Source: Bacteroidales bacterium UBA5429
Lineage (GTDB): Bacteria > Bacteroidota > Bacteroidia > Bacteroidales > WCHB1-69
Direction: 5' to 3'
NCBI GenBank assembly: GCA_002427605.1
Contig: DIRT01000003.1
Location: forward strand, 1-64,000
Length of the DNA: 64,000 bases
In this document: positions 9,367-18,062 of the stretch, in pieces
Layout: each line of letters begins with the position of its first letter
Position numbering within the stretch: position 1 is the stretch's first letter
The notes under the pieces: generated by a model
What the model saw: only the letters and a program-made list of their open reading frames with translations
Databases searched by the model: none
Told to the model about the DNA's origin: nothing
Program-made: the position numbers and the translations under genes

Positions 9367-10071
9367 ATGAAAAAAATAGTGGTTATTTTAGCTGCCGGAT
9401 CAGGGAAAAGAGTAGGGGAGGGTCTGCCTAAACAATGGATTTCCGTTCATGGGAAACCGATTGTTGAGTACACGATTACTGCTTTTCATGCTCATCCGCA
9501 GATTGATGAGATCGCTATAGTCCTTTCCTCTGATTATGTTGGAAAGTTGGGGGATTATATTGATTTAGAGCAATATCCTAAGATTAAGGCACAGATTGAA
9601 GGTGGAAAGGAACGTTATGAATCGACTTTAGCGGCACTAAATTACTACAAAGATGAAGCAGAGGCTCATATTTTATTTCATGATGCTGCCCGTCCGTTAA
9701 TCTCTACGGAGGTGATTTCCAGAGTGTTATCAGCTTTGCAAGATTATCAGGCTGTTTTAACTGCAATTCCATCGGCGGATACTGTTGTTGAGGTGAATTT
9801 GAATCAGGAAGTTGCTCATTATCCGGAGCGAAGTATAATATTCCGGGCGCAAACCCCCCAAGGTTTTCATATATCTGTGATTAGAGAAGCTTTTCGGTTA
9901 GCATTATTGGATTCTCAAAAGCAGATTACTGATGACTGTTCTTTAGTGCACTACTATCTGCCCCACATTCCTGTTAAAGTGGTTGAAGGGGCATCAGAGA
10001 ATTTTAAAATAACCTATCCTGAAGATATTGTTTTTTTCGAGGATTATATAACCAAACAGGCTAATCAATAA
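9367..10071 (+). CDS. ispD: 2-C-methyl-D-erythritol 4-phosphate cytidylyltransferase (IspD family)
   Basis: 234 aa, normal length for IspD. Motifs are ILAAGSGKRVGEGLPKQW (CTP-binding loop), HDAARPLIS, AIPSADTV, RAQTPQGF, TDDCSLV and ENFKITYPEDI. IspD couples CTP to MEP in the non-mevalonate isoprenoid pathway. The related ribitol- or glycerol-phosphate cytidylyltransferases (TarI, TagD-like) share most of these motifs, and the gene lies inside a glycan operon, 13 bp after the glycosyltransferase and 1 bp before a ligase gene. A CDP-alditol role therefore cannot be ruled out. Confidence 0.82.
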   Translation: MKKIVVILAAGSGKRVGEGLPKQWISVHGKPIVEYTITAFHAHPQIDEIAIVLSSDYVGKLGDYIDLEQYPKIKAQIEGGKERYESTLAALNYYKDEAEAHILFHDAARPLISTEVISRVLSALQDYQAVLTAIPSADTVVEVNLNQEVAHYPERSIIFRAQTPQGFHISVIREAFRLALLDSQKQITDDCSLVHYYLPHIPVKVVEGASENFKITYPEDIVFFEDYITKQANQ

Positions 10072-10072
10072 G

Positions 10073-11377
10073 ATGGAATCATTAAAAAGGGAAACTAAAA
10101 TTAATTTTTATTTGTTGGCGACCTTGATGGTCACCACTCCCTTTACGCTATTTTTCACCTTACCGATTGCTATTTTACTCATTATCAATCTGATTGTGCA
10201 TTGGAACTGGAAAGAACGTAAAGCGAGAATATCCCAAAATCGCCTCAGTTCCTTTTTCATAGTTTTTATCTCTTTCTATCTCATCTATTTGATAGGAATG
10301 TTGTACACATCCAATCTTAAGTGCGGACTTAGTAATCTGGAAAATAAATTATGGTTTCTCCTGGCTCCGATGCTTCTGTTTAGTATGGATCCCCAGTTGT
10401 TTTCCAAAAAGATAAGACAGCGTCTGGTTTTGATTTTTGTTTTTTCAACCCTTGCCATGGCGCTTTTTAATATTATATATTCTTTTATTGAATATTTGCA
10501 ATATAGAAATCCGTTTCTCTTTTTTTATGAACAAGCAACTCATATACCAATCAGTTTATATGAGTTTAAGACTGGTGCTCCTTCCTGGCGCAATATGCAT
10601 CCTACCTATCTTTCTATGTACGTAACTTTTGCTTTGGTTGCATCTCTTTACTATCTTTATTTTTCAGCAACTCCAATACGGCGATGGAAGCGGATTGTTC
10701 TCATTTTTGGAATCGGGATTTTATTTGTGTACAACTATTTGTTACAATCTAAAGCAGGGATCATTATTCTATTTTTTGTTATCTTAATTGCTGCTTTATA
10801 TTTGATTAATCGGATTAAGATACAGATACTAAAAAGTATCTCTTTTGTGCTTTTATTGGGTGGGTTTGTTTTTTTAGTGATGCATTATGGATCGGAGTCG
10901 ATGAACCGAATGGCTGAAGCAATGAAAGACCTCTCCAATGAGCGTACCGAGGAGCAGCTTCGTTCACCTATTGGGAGTACTTCTCAACGGTTAGTAGCCT
11001 GGAAAATTGCATTTCAACAATCGGTAAAACACCTTCCTTTGGGTACCGGTACCGGAGATGCTATTGATGTGATGGTGGAGGCTTACAAAGAGCAAGGCTA
11101 TAAAAATTTATACGATGATCGTTTAAATCCTCATAACCAATATCTTCAAACACTCTTGACAGTGGGTATAGTAGGATTTGGGATTCTGATTCTCTATTTT
11201 GGATATCCTTTTTATCATGCATTTAAGCGAAAGAAACCGCTTTTATTGGCTTTTATTCTTATTATCACGCTCAATCTGATGACAGAATCGATGTTTGAAA
11301 CAGGCTCAGGTGCTAATTTTATCGCCTTTTTTATGTGTCTGTTGACCTATGATTCGTTTGTTGCGGAGGAGGAATAA
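10073..11377 (+). CDS. O-antigen ligase/polymerase-like membrane protein (Wzy_C)
   Basis: 434 aa, about eleven predicted membrane segments. A large periplasmic loop near residues 275-365 contains GTGTGDAIDVM and then NPHNQYLQTLLTVGIVG, which fits the Wzy_C signature of WaaL/Wzy enzymes (a His-Asn pair followed by a Gly-rich turn). Such proteins transfer or polymerise undecaprenyl-linked glycans at the periplasmic face. The start codon lies 1 bp after the ispD stop, indicating translational coupling. Ligase and polymerase cannot be told apart from sequence. Confidence 0.85.
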   Translation: MESLKRETKINFYLLATLMVTTPFTLFFTLPIAILLIINLIVHWNWKERKARISQNRLSSFFIVFISFYLIYLIGMLYTSNLKCGLSNLENKLWFLLAPMLLFSMDPQLFSKKIRQRLVLIFVFSTLAMALFNIIYSFIEYLQYRNPFLFFYEQATHIPISLYEFKTGAPSWRNMHPTYLSMYVTFALVASLYYLYFSATPIRRWKRIVLIFGIGILFVYNYLLQSKAGIIILFFVILIAALYLINRIKIQILKSISFVLLLGGFVFLVMHYGSESMNRMAEAMKDLSNERTEEQLRSPIGSTSQRLVAWKIAFQQSVKHLPLGTGTGDAIDVMVEAYKEQGYKNLYDDRLNPHNQYLQTLLTVGIVGFGILILYFGYPFYHAFKRKKPLLLAFILIITLNLMTESMFETGSGANFIAFFMCLLTYDSFVAEEE

Positions 11378-11381
11378 ACAT

Positions 11382-12194
11382 TTACCCAATCAAAACCAAA
11401 CTGACCGCTATGACCGCCATTCCGGCAACCAGACCACCAATGGCAATGTGATGTTCTCCATATTCTTCGGCGGTGGGGAGCAGTTCATCCAGGGAGATAT
11501 AGACCATGATTCCGGCAACACCGGCAAAGACAAAACCAAAGGTGGCTTCGCTGAAAATGGAACTGAGTAAAAAGTAACCAATAATAGCTCCCAGTGGTTC
11601 AGCTAATCCTGACAAAAATGAATACCAGAACGCTTTCTTTCTGCTTTTTGTGGCAAAATAGATGGGCACGGAAACCGCGATCCCTTCCGGAATATTGTGA
11701 ATTGCCACAGCAATGGCTATCGAGATTCCTAATTTGGGCTCACTGAGTGCACCCATAAAGGTTGCCAATCCTTCAGGAAAGTTGTGTATTGCAATGGCAA
11801 CTGCAGAAAAGATACCCATACGTGCCAAATTCTTTCTTTTTGATGCTTTGTAATTCTCCTCATCAATATTCTTGATTTCGTGCGGGTTTTCGTAGGAAGG
11901 TATCAGTTTGTCAATCAAGGCGATCACCCCAATCCCGACAAAAAAAGCAACTACAGTATACAATTCTCCCCAGGTTTTGCCATATACCTCAGGTGATGAC
12001 AATGATTCTCTAGCTTTTTGTAGAATGTCAACCAGAGAAACATAGATCATGACACCGGCAGAAAAACCTAACGAGAAAGATAAAAACTTCGGATTGAACT
12101 TCTTGGATATCAAAGACATAAGACTCCCAATACCGGTGGATAATCCGGCGAAAAGGGTCAATAAAAAGGCAAATAATATATTGTTATCTTCCAT
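11382..12194 (-). CDS. zupT: ZIP family metal (zinc) transporter, ZupT-like
   Basis: 270 aa, eight predicted membrane segments. The two signature helices carry the metal site: HNFPEGLATF and HNIPEGIAVSVPI followed by SGLAEPLGAIIGY. This matches ZupT/ZIP importers for Zn2+ and related divalent ions. The stop codon is 4 bp from the stop of the convergent O-antigen ligase gene. A clear TAnnTTTG box lies at 12256-12263. No zinc-regulator site was recognised. Confidence 0.92.
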   Translation of the reverse strand: MEDNNILFAFLLTLFAGLSTGIGSLMSLISKKFNPKFLSFSLGFSAGVMIYVSLVDILQKARESLSSPEVYGKTWGELYTVVAFFVGIGVIALIDKLIPSYENPHEIKNIDEENYKASKRKNLARMGIFSAVAIAIHNFPEGLATFMGALSEPKLGISIAIAVAIHNIPEGIAVSVPIYFATKSRKKAFWYSFLSGLAEPLGAIIGYFLLSSIFSEATFGFVFAGVAGIMVYISLDELLPTAEEYGEHHIAIGGLVAGMAVIAVSLVLIG

Positions 12195-12255
12195 ATAGTT
12201 ATCTAAACGTGATTAGTCGAATAAATTTTAAAGATCACTTTATATCCTTAGACTG

Positions 12256-12263
12256 CAAAAATA
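12256..12263 (-). promoter_or_regulatory. -7 promoter box for zupT
   Basis: TATTTTTG on the minus strand, 61 bp before the ATG at 12194. Confidence 0.55.
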
Positions 12264-12285
12264 GATTATTTTTTTCATAGCGTGT

Positions 12286-12310
12286 TATCAATTCTATCAA
12301 TTCTATCAAT
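12286..12310. repeat. Short tandem repeat, 9-bp unit
   Basis: Two full copies and one partial copy of TATCAATTC lie between the divergent zupT and S46 peptidase promoters. It could be an operator-like array or a simple repeat. Confidence 0.7.
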
Positions 12311-12329
12311 AAAACTCATCATTTTTATT

Positions 12330-12337
12330 TATCTTTG
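12330..12337 (+). promoter_or_regulatory. -7 promoter box for the S46 peptidase gene
   Basis: TATCTTTG, 29 bp before the ATG at 12367. Confidence 0.6.
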
Positions 12338-12366
12338 CAAATTAGCTTATTAATTAAATTAGAATA

Positions 12367-14508
12367 ATGAAAAGAGTACTTTTTTTAATCGGTTTTTTAT
12401 CTTTATTTCTCTATGCCCTTGCCGATGGCGGTATGTGGGTTCCTCTGTTATTGCAAAAAAATGAAGCAGAAATGCAACAAATGGGCTTTAAGCTGACTGC
12501 CGAGGATATATACAGTATAAACCATTCCGGCTTAAAAGATGCCGTGGTGCTTTTTGGAAGAGGCTGTACTGCAGAACTAATCTCACCAAACGGCTTATTA
12601 CTAACCAATCACCATTGCGGATACTCCTATATCCAACGATATAGCACGATGGAAAACAACTATCTGCATGATGGTTTTTGGGCTCAAAGTTACGAAGAGG
12701 AGATTCATTGCGCAGGTTTAGAGGTTTCATTTCTGGTTAGAATGGAAGATGTAACCGAAGCAGTGATGAAAGACGTAGACATAAATAGTGATCAAAATAA
12801 ACAAGATATCCAAATTGCAACCAATATAGAACGATTAATCAAAGAGAGTAGTGAAGAGGGTAAATATCGGGTCAATATAAAACCTTTATACTACGGAAAT
12901 CAATACTATATGTACATTTACAAGGTTTATTCCGATGTGCGTTTGGTAGGAACTCCTCCCGAAACAATTGGAAAGTTCGGTGGAGATACGGACAATTGGG
13001 TGTGGCCTCGTCATACCGGAGATTTTTCTCTGTACCGCATCTATACGGCACCTAATGGAGAACCTGCTGCCTATTCGGAAGAGAATATTCCAATGAATTC
13101 CCCCCATTTTTTGCCTATCTCAACAAAAGGAATAGAAGAAGGTGATTTTACGATGGTCATAGGTTATCCGGGGAGAACCATGCAATATTATACTTCTGAT
13201 GGGGTAGATTTGGTGGTGAACTATAGAAATCCACCGGCAATTACACAACGAGGTAAACGCCTGGATATCATGAAGAAATATATGGCAGAATCGGCAGAAC
13301 TTCGTTTGATGTACGCTGCCAAGGCGAACTCTATTTCCAATGGTTGGAAGAAATGGATAGGAGAAAACCAAGGAATCCAAAACTCCAATGTGATTGAGTT
13401 GAAAAAGCAACAGGAAAAAACGCTTCATGAGAAGATTAAGCAAAATCCGACGTGGAATATCAAATATGGCACTTTGCTACAAGATATTGAAAGTGAATAC
13501 AGTAAGTCTAAACAGTTAGAGTACCAGGCTGCTTATTTAAGGGAAACCTTTACCGCAGTGGAGTTACCGGGTTTTGTAGAAAAAGTGCGCAAAATTCTTG
13601 AAGATGAGGAAATTGGTACTATGGAAATGACAAAAGAGAAATTGTTGGCACTCTCCAAAGGTTTTTATCCCTCTTTCTACAAACCGATCGATAAAGAGAT
13701 TTTTGTTGCTTTGTTGCACCATTATTTTAATGTTATGCCTCAAGATCAGATTCCTGATGCAATAAAAGATTATTATGCTGTTTCTTTACCTACTTTAAAG
13801 GTGTTAAGTGAAGAGTTGTATGAACGTTCTGTTTTTTCGTCTCAAGAGCAATTTGAAAAGTTTGTGAATCAATTGAGTACAAGTAAGATTAAAAAGATGA
13901 AGCGTTGGCTGGATAAACATCAACTCTTTAAGGATGCATTGGCAGCGCATCGTGAATTGCAAAACAATCAAATTCCACCTATTAATGCTCAATTAGATCA
14001 ATATTACAAGCTCTATTTACAGTGTTTGATGGATGTTGAACCGGAGCGCGTACTTTTCCCCGATGCCAACCTGACCATGCGCGTTGCTTATGGCAAAATG
14101 CTGGGCATTGCACCTATTGACGGAATATACTATTTGCCTTATACTACTTCAGAAGGGATTTTGCAAAAAGAGGATCCGGATCACTTTGATTATCAATTGG
14201 ATGCACGTTTAAAAGAGTTGCTTTTAAAGAGGGATTTTGGAAAATATGCTGATAAGGAGGGTAATCTGAGAGTGGCTTTCATTGCGGCTAACCATACCAC
14301 AGGAGGTAATTCCGGTAGTCCGATTTTGAATGGTAATGGAGAATTGGTAGGGATTAACTTTGACCGCATGTGGGAGGGAACTATGAGCGACCTCTATTAC
14401 GATGTCAATCAGTGTCGTAACATTAGCGTGGACGTGAGATATATCCTTTATATCATTGATTACTACGCCAATGCTCAGAACCTGATCAAAGAGATGCAAC
14501 TACGATAA
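12367..14508 (+). CDS. S46 family dipeptidyl-peptidase, DPP11-like (Asp/Glu specific)
   Basis: 713 aa with a signal peptide (residues 1-19). It has the chymotrypsin-like S46 triad: His83 in LTNHHCGYS, Asp in RHTGDFSLYR, and Ser649 in TGGNSGSPI. Eighteen residues after the serine comes Arg667 (INFDRMWEG). That is the spacing of Ser655 and Arg673 in Porphyromonas gingivalis DPP11, where the arginine selects acidic P1 residues; DPP7 has Gly there. The enzyme should release N-terminal dipeptides ending in Asp or Glu from oligopeptides in the periplasm. It leads a short operon with an acyltransferase 15 bp downstream. Confidence 0.93.
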   Translation: MKRVLFLIGFLSLFLYALADGGMWVPLLLQKNEAEMQQMGFKLTAEDIYSINHSGLKDAVVLFGRGCTAELISPNGLLLTNHHCGYSYIQRYSTMENNYLHDGFWAQSYEEEIHCAGLEVSFLVRMEDVTEAVMKDVDINSDQNKQDIQIATNIERLIKESSEEGKYRVNIKPLYYGNQYYMYIYKVYSDVRLVGTPPETIGKFGGDTDNWVWPRHTGDFSLYRIYTAPNGEPAAYSEENIPMNSPHFLPISTKGIEEGDFTMVIGYPGRTMQYYTSDGVDLVVNYRNPPAITQRGKRLDIMKKYMAESAELRLMYAAKANSISNGWKKWIGENQGIQNSNVIELKKQQEKTLHEKIKQNPTWNIKYGTLLQDIESEYSKSKQLEYQAAYLRETFTAVELPGFVEKVRKILEDEEIGTMEMTKEKLLALSKGFYPSFYKPIDKEIFVALLHHYFNVMPQDQIPDAIKDYYAVSLPTLKVLSEELYERSVFSSQEQFEKFVNQLSTSKIKKMKRWLDKHQLFKDALAAHRELQNNQIPPINAQLDQYYKLYLQCLMDVEPERVLFPDANLTMRVAYGKMLGIAPIDGIYYLPYTTSEGILQKEDPDHFDYQLDARLKELLLKRDFGKYADKEGNLRVAFIAANHTTGGNSGSPILNGNGELVGINFDRMWEGTMSDLYYDVNQCRNISVDVRYILYIIDYYANAQNLIKEMQLR

Positions 14509-14523
14509 CCAAATACTGATTCG

Positions 14524-15870
14524 ATGATCAATTTTGACAATATTGATCGGCACTCGCGCCTTTATGCTTTTCTGGCTCCTTTGATAAAAAGTGGGTTTAG
14601 GTCTTTTTATCGATCTGTTACGATTGTGGGCGAGGAGCATATTCCTTCCAAAGGAGTTCCCTGTATAGTGATTGCCAACCATCAGAATGGATTGATGGAT
14701 CCGATGACGCAATTGCTCCTTTTTAAGGATGGTCGTCAGCCCGTTTTTATTGCTAGAGGTGATATTTTTAAGCGTGACTTTATCGCCCGTTTATTGAGAT
14801 TTCTCAAAATTTTACCCACTTTTAGAACCCGGGATGGTGACAGGAATGACGTTCGTCGCAATAATGATATCTTTTTATTGGCAGGTGAAATATTAAAAAA
14901 GGGGGGGACGCTCATGATGTACCCCGAGGCACAACATCAGCACGGGCGCTACTTGGGTCCCTTTAAGAAAGGGTTCCCAAGAATCTGTTTTACAGCGGTA
15001 GAACTTTCCGACTATCAGCTGGATTTACAGGTTTTACCGATAACCATTCACTATTCTACGTATGAGTACAGAGGCGGCGACCTGCTGGCTGTGGTGGGAG
15101 AGCCGATTACTTTCCGGGAGCTGTATCCTGCCTATCAGGAAGAGCCCAATCATGCCTATCAGTTGTTGAATGACAAAGTGCGCACTCATCTCCCAAAAAT
15201 GATGATCGATATCAGTGATCGCGAGCACTATCGGGAGTTGGATATGCTTCGTCTGATGGTCTCAGAAGAGCGACTGGATAAGCGCGATAAGAATGATTTT
15301 TATCAGCGGTTTATTGAGGAGAAAAGAGTGATCGATCGATTGATGGCGTTCAAAGATGAGAATGAAGCAGAGTATCTGAAGATCATAGAGGAAACCCGAA
15401 ACTATTGCGATTTGCTGGATCAGGAAGAGTTTGGGGATCGAGCGTTGGCAAATCCTCAAACGTGGGGTAGGGCGTTATGGAAGGATTTTCTGCTGACATT
15501 GAGTATCCCGCTTTTTCTCTTTGGATTGGTCCACCATTTTATCCCGATTTGGCTGACTGAATGGGTAACCAAAAAAATCAAAGATCGTCAGTTGAAGTCC
15601 AGTATTCGTTTTGCATTGCCGCTGTTGCTCTCTCCTTTATGGTACCTGATTCTCTTTCTGATACTTATTTTTTCCCTCAAATCCCTATTCTTCACCATAC
15701 TCTGGTTGATTGCCGCTGCCATCAGTTACAAATTCCTTTTCTATTGGCTGATTTGGGTAAAAAAACTGTTTAAATCTTACTTCTATTTGCTACAAAGAAA
15801 AAGTGATCAGGTAATGCGATTGAAGAAGTTGAGAAAGAGAATTATTGATATGGTTCAAAGTTTGTTGTAG
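14524..15870 (+). CDS. Lysophospholipid acyltransferase family protein (PlsC-like)
   Basis: 448 aa. The N-terminal acyltransferase domain has an NHQNGLMDP block (the HX4D catalytic motif), RGDIFKRDF and YPEAQHQHGRY, which replaces the usual EGTR substrate block. Residues about 320-425 hold two or three hydrophobic segments, so the enzyme is membrane bound, and the C-terminus is basic. It probably acylates a lysophospholipid or a related lipid; the exact acceptor is unknown. It follows the S46 gene by 15 bp. Confidence 0.83.
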   Translation: MINFDNIDRHSRLYAFLAPLIKSGFRSFYRSVTIVGEEHIPSKGVPCIVIANHQNGLMDPMTQLLLFKDGRQPVFIARGDIFKRDFIARLLRFLKILPTFRTRDGDRNDVRRNNDIFLLAGEILKKGGTLMMYPEAQHQHGRYLGPFKKGFPRICFTAVELSDYQLDLQVLPITIHYSTYEYRGGDLLAVVGEPITFRELYPAYQEEPNHAYQLLNDKVRTHLPKMMIDISDREHYRELDMLRLMVSEERLDKRDKNDFYQRFIEEKRVIDRLMAFKDENEAEYLKIIEETRNYCDLLDQEEFGDRALANPQTWGRALWKDFLLTLSIPLFLFGLVHHFIPIWLTEWVTKKIKDRQLKSSIRFALPLLLSPLWYLILFLILIFSLKSLFFTILWLIAAAISYKFLFYWLIWVKKLFKSYFYLLQRKSDQVMRLKKLRKRIIDMVQSLL

Positions 15871-15896
15871 TATTAATTAATTTTTAAATAAAAAAT

Positions 15897-16595
15897 ATGA
15901 AAATATTAATTAAAATGAAATATTTTCTTTTTTTTTTTTCTGTTCTCATTGCATACAGTTGTAATGTTAAAGGCAGTGCCAATGATCCATCCCAAAATAT
16001 GAATCAAGTTAATGGTGAAACTATTGATTATGATACTATTACAACTGCAAATATTCCATACATCAATGAGGTTGTAAAGCTTCCTTCAGTTTTTTATACT
16101 CCCACTTGTTTGGATAAAAACATATACAAAAACAAAGAGAAATGGGTCAAATTGAATGGCACACAAGTGGATAAAATATTTAAAGAATACAGACCGGACC
16201 CATCTTCAATAATCAATCTTGTTTTCTTAAAAACAATTGATAAGAGTGTAATATTGGGTTTTAATATTGAAGGATTGGCAGAAGATACCATTTTAGTGAT
16301 GAGTTGTGATCAAATAGGAAAAATAAATGATGAACTCTATATTACCGATATTTACAGAGAAGATTACATTACCTCTATTGATGGAAAAGAGCTGATTTAT
16401 GTGTATGAGAATAAACTCACTTTCAATGATCGCAACATGATTCATATCCAAACTGAAAAAGAGTTTTATTTCAACACAACAGATACGACATTTGAACAAT
16501 CAACGATCAGAAATTATTCAATAATTGAAAATAATGGTCATTTCAATCTGTTGGATGAAAAAGAGGTTTTGAAAGGAGAACCATTTAAATTTTAA
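15897..16595 (+). CDS. Hypothetical lipoprotein
   Basis: 232 aa, no family recognised. The N-terminus is a type II signal ending in LIAYSC, a lipobox-like site, so the mature protein should be a lipid-anchored periplasmic or outer-membrane protein. The remainder is polar and beta-rich. The upstream ATG at 15897 is used here; the ATG at 15915 (MKYFLFFF) is a good alternative. It is followed after 1 bp by the nuclease gene, so the two are coupled. Confidence 0.7.
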   Translation: MKILIKMKYFLFFFSVLIAYSCNVKGSANDPSQNMNQVNGETIDYDTITTANIPYINEVVKLPSVFYTPTCLDKNIYKNKEKWVKLNGTQVDKIFKEYRPDPSSIINLVFLKTIDKSVILGFNIEGLAEDTILVMSCDQIGKINDELYITDIYREDYITSIDGKELIYVYENKLTFNDRNMIHIQTEKEFYFNTTDTTFEQSTIRNYSIIENNGHFNLLDEKEVLKGEPFKF

Positions 16596-16596
16596 T

Positions 16597-17127
16597 ATGA
16601 AAAAAACGCTCAGAATATTTTCTTTACTTGGCGCTGTTGCTTTTGTATTTCTTTTTTATTACTATGCAGAGCGCTCTCAATCTCAATCTCAAGAATCTGA
16701 AGATCAGATTACTGGAGTGGTTGTTAAGGTGATGGATGGAGACACTTATGAGTTGTTAACTCCCGATAAAACGACTGTCAGGGTGAGGATGCAAGGGATT
16801 GATGCACCGGAAAGGGGAATGCCCTACTATAAAATGGCGAAGCAATATCTTTCCGACCTCTGTATGCACCAAAAAGTGACTTTGAAGGAGGTTACAGAGG
16901 ATCATTATGGACGAACAGTGGCATTTTCCTACCTCGAAGATGGTCGGGAATTAAGTCGCGAGATGTTGAAAGCCGGCTATGCCTGGCACTACAAAAAGTA
17001 TAATAAAGAATCGGAGTTGGCTCAAATGGAAAAGGATGCCAAAGCAGAGAAAAAGGGACTCTGGAAGGATAAAAATCCGACTCCTCCCTGGGAAGAAAGG
17101 GCTCAACGAAGAAAAGGGAAGAAGTAA
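16597..17127 (+). CDS. Membrane-anchored staphylococcal-nuclease-like endonuclease
   Basis: 176 aa. Residues 7-24 form an uncleaved or lipid-less signal anchor, then comes an SNase (thermonuclease) domain: VVKVMDGDTYEL, VRMQGIDAPERG, HYGRTVAF and EMLKAGYAWHY. These hold the Ca2+-binding Asp residues and the catalytic Arg and Glu equivalents of micrococcal nuclease. It should be an extracytoplasmic sugar-non-specific nuclease tethered to the inner membrane. The C-terminus is very basic. Confidence 0.9.
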   Translation: MKKTLRIFSLLGAVAFVFLFYYYAERSQSQSQESEDQITGVVVKVMDGDTYELLTPDKTTVRVRMQGIDAPERGMPYYKMAKQYLSDLCMHQKVTLKEVTEDHYGRTVAFSYLEDGRELSREMLKAGYAWHYKKYNKESELAQMEKDAKAEKKGLWKDKNPTPPWEERAQRRKGKK

Positions 17128-17194
17128 ATCGCTTTTTTTGTTTATTTTTTTCTCTTAATTTTTTATTTTTCTTTTTTTATAAAAGTAAAAAAGA

Positions 17195-17246
17195 GGGGGG
17201 CAGAACAGACAGTACTCTTCTGTTATTTTATTTCCCCACTCGGAAT
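17195..17246 (-). repeat. Dispersed repeat R, copy A (inverted)
   Basis: The minus strand begins CCGAGTGGGG and ends TTCTGCCCCCC. Between them AATAACA and AAGAG are shared with copy B at 17825-17876, which lies in the opposite orientation. The plus strand can fold AACAGA/TCTGTT. Confidence 0.65.
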
Positions 17247-17271
17247 GATTTCGAATTTCGGAACACTTTTG

Positions 17272-17354
17272 AAGGCGGAAGGCGGAGGGCGGAATAAAAA
17301 AGTCGGAAGTCGAAAGTTTTTGTTGTAAATTGAAAATTGAAAGTTGAAAATTGA
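17272..17354. repeat. Heptamer tandem repeats GGCGGAA, AGTCGGA, AAATTGA
   Basis: Three blocks share a 7-bp period: three units of AAGGCGG at 17272-17292, two of AGTCG(G/A)A at 17301-17314, and four of AAATTGA at 17327-17354. Confidence 0.8.
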
Positions 17355-17401
17355 AAATGGTTAAAAAAACTACCGTATCTTATTGATATTCACATCAATA
17401 G

Positions 17402-17421
17402 CCCCGACATTTATGTCGGGG
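17402..17421. repeat. Palindromic stem-loop
   Basis: CCCCGACAT, a TT loop, then ATGTCGGGG give a perfect 9-bp stem. A second inverted pair, GGGCTTTAGCCC, lies at about 17446-17457. Confidence 0.6.
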
Positions 17422-17553
17422 TTGGGAATGCTCTTTACCAATACCGGGCTTTAGCCCAAATTTATTATAATATTAGCTTTAGAGGGTTAAATTAGGGAAA
17501 TGCAATATCGTTCCCAATTAATTCTAAATTCTACCTTCAAATTTCTACCTTAG

Positions 17554-17636
17554 TATAATGTCACCCCTTCGGGGTTCTTTGAACTTTTGGGGGTAAACAT
17601 TTTGCTATAATAATGTCACCCCTTCGGGGTTCTTTT
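17554..17636. repeat. Direct repeat with internal hairpin, two copies
   Basis: AATGTCACCCCTTCGGGGTT followed by CTTT occurs at about 17557-17580 and again at 17612-17635. Each copy holds the inverted pair ACCCC/GGGGT around TTC. Confidence 0.75.
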
Positions 17637-17671
17637 GAAGTAAGAAGTATGAAATTAGAAATATGAAGTAG
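17637..17671. repeat. Degenerate heptamer repeat GAAGTAA
   Basis: Five 7-bp units (GAAGTAA, GAAGTAT, GAAATTA, GAAATAT, GAAGTAG). The family is also found at 35785-35812 and, inverted, at 36304-36324. Confidence 0.75.
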
Positions 17672-17739
17672 ATCTATTTATAAATGCAAATGCTTAATAT
17701 TCAGATATTTCTAAATTCTTAAAATTTAAATTTAAGATT

Positions 17740-17791
17740 CCGAAATCCGAAATCCGAAATCATGAAGGTTCGTAATTCGTAATTCGTAATT
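17740..17791. repeat. Heptamer tandem repeats CCGAAAT x3 and CGTAATT x3
   Basis: CCGAAAT is repeated at 17740-17760 and CGTAATT at 17771-17791. Both units recur near 43431-43444 and 43628-43641. Confidence 0.85.
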
Positions 17792-17824
17792 AAAAAAACA
17801 CTCCATATCAACAATGGTCAATTT

Positions 17825-17876
17825 TCCAGAGTGGGGGAATGGAATAACAAAAGAGACACCTCAAATCCTGCCCCCC
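17825..17876 (+). repeat. Dispersed repeat R, copy B
   Basis: Begins CCAGAGTGGGGG and ends CTGCCCCCC. Similarity to copy C at 43476-43526 extends upstream to 17801 (CATATCAAnAATGGT) and, counting the CGTAATT heptamers, to 17771. Confidence 0.75.
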
Positions 17877-17952
17877 AAATTTTTTTATTTCCAAAATATA
17901 TATATAATTAAAAATCAATGGGTTAAATTAAAAAAGTAGCTCAAAACTAAAT

Positions 17953-17980
17953 TTCCGCCTTCCGCCTTTCGCCTTCCGCC
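17953..17980. repeat. Heptamer tandem repeat TTCCGCC x4
   Basis: Four units, the third TTTCGCC. It is the reverse complement of the GGCGGAA block at 17272. Confidence 0.8.
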
Positions 17981-18032
17981 TTCAAAATAATTCTATTCAT
18001 CCTCAAATCCTATAAATCTTAATCTTTTTTTG

Positions 18033-18040
18033 TAATTTTG
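18033..18040 (+). promoter_or_regulatory. -7 promoter box for mreCD-tpiA
   Basis: TAATTTTG, 22 bp before the ATG at 18063. Confidence 0.6.
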
Positions 18041-18062
18041 CAGGTTATAATTTAAATTGCGA

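Larger units (their letters stand above)
17128..18062. other. Gene-free repeat island
   Basis: About 935 bp without a credible gene. It contains several families of 7-bp tandem repeats (17272-17292, 17301-17314, 17327-17354, 17637-17671, 17740-17760, 17771-17791, 17953-17980), two inverted copies of a 52-bp dispersed repeat (17195-17246 and 17825-17876), a stem-loop at 17402-17421, a short direct repeat (17554-17636), and the mreC promoter at the right end. AT content is higher than in neighbouring genes. Confidence 0.8.

Noticed and set aside
17272..17980. A CRISPR array
   Set aside because: The repeats are 7 bp, contiguous and of many types; there are no unique spacers and no cas genes.
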